A DNA stretch of 6,278 nt, from the NCBI GenBank assembly GCA_902464115.1, contig CABQIF010000118.1, positions 1 through 6,278 of the forward strand, in the 5' to 3' direction. A model generated the notes under the pieces. That model did no database searches and was not told where the DNA came from. It was given only the letters and a program-made list of their open reading frames with translations. Shown piece by piece: positions 6,088-6,278 of the stretch. The position numbers and the translations under genes are program-made. This stretch comes from an uncultured Ruminococcus sp. GTDB lineage: Bacteria; Bacillota; Clostridia; Oscillospirales; Ruminococcaceae. Each line of letters opens with the position of its first letter. The first letter of the stretch is position 1.

Positions 6088-6278
6088 TCACTGATTGAAA
6101 TTATTCCAAGAAACATAACCAGTCACAAATCGTCCCACCGGTGCTTTTCCGTAGAACTCCGGCTTTGTGGTGATCCGATAACGACCGTTCTTGCAGGCAA
6201 TGCCGTCATACAGATAGTAAGTACCGCTGATTCTTCTGGTTACAGATGTAGTTTCTGCACTGGCGAACAGTGGCGTGT
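6088..6278 (-). CDS. C-terminal end of a probable phage endolysin or related SH3-like protein (partial)
   Basis: An open minus-strand frame enters from the right edge (first full codon at 6276) and runs 62 codons to TGA at 6090-6088. The residues include TSVTRRISGTYYLYDG, NGRYRIT and APVGRFVTGYV. This resembles the C-terminal SH3-like repeat seen after the catalytic domain of phage endolysins and some phage tail or secreted LysM-type proteins of clostridia (pattern SGTYYL.D... GR.RIT ... VTGY). The other two frames on this strand are closed by stops, which supports the reading. The catalytic part is outside the window, so the enzyme class cannot be given. Its stop codon lies inside the ribosome site of the SHOCT-like gene, tying this gene to the recombinase operon and suggesting that the lysis end of a prophage leads into its integration module. 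Confidence 0.7.
   Translation of the reverse strand, partial: TPLFASAETTSVTRRISGTYYLYDGIACKNGRYRITTKPEFYGKAPVGRFVTGYVSWNNFNQ

Noticed and set aside
6078..6116. Upstream ATG at 6116 as the start of the SHOCT-like gene
   Set aside because: It has no ribosome site and would overlap the preceding gene by 29 bases, while the ATG at 6077 has GAGGA at ideal spacing.
1..6278. CRISPR array, tRNA/rRNA gene or insertion-sequence terminal repeats
   Set aside because: No regularly spaced repeats, no cloverleaf-like sequence and no paired terminal inverted repeats were seen on reading through; a covariance-model search would be needed to exclude small RNAs fully.

Overview
The window looks like an accessory region of a low-to-moderate GC, Gram-positive gut-type anaerobe, probably a clostridial genome of the Ruminococcus/Oscillospiraceae kind. 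The basis is strong AGGAGG-type ribosome sites, clostridial-style large serine recombinases, and an AAA-ATPase_like/PD-(D/E)XK gene of a type abundant in those genomes. I cannot name a species. Every gene I can support lies on the minus strand, so reading order is right to left.

Right part (6278 to 2316): one compact, apparently co-transcribed block. It begins with the 3' end of a gene whose C-terminus resembles the SH3-like, cell-wall-binding tail of phage endolysins or related phage/secreted proteins. A 63-residue SHOCT-like protein follows, then a full-length large serine recombinase (LSR1, 517 aa), a 140-residue protein that is only the DNA-binding 'recombinase' domain, and a second full-length large serine recombinase (LSR2, 518 aa). 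The genes are packed with a TGATG overlap, ribosome sites inside upstream stop regions, and gaps of 7 to 30 bases. A perfect 11-bp stem terminator closes the block at 2265-2307. The layout suggests the integration module at one end of a prophage or prophage-like element.

Middle part (2240 to 604): a monocistronic-looking gene with its own near-consensus promoter. It encodes a 527-aa AAA-ATPase_like protein with a C-terminal PD-(D/E)XK nuclease-type domain. It is either cargo of the element or the first gene of the flanking DNA.

Left part (about 671 to 1): AT-rich, decayed DNA. In one continuous minus-strand frame it holds the remains of a transglutaminase/papain-like cysteine-protease-fold protein. 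It is interrupted by four in-frame stops and has a Gly where the family would have the catalytic Asp. The last ~46 bases may hold the start of another gene, but only 15 codons are visible.

The most interesting item is the multi-component recombinase operon: two catalytic LSRs of similar size flank a stand-alone DNA-binding recombinase domain, and a small SHOCT-like protein is encoded upstream. This suggests an integrase whose parts may act together, with the two small proteins as candidate accessory or directionality factors.
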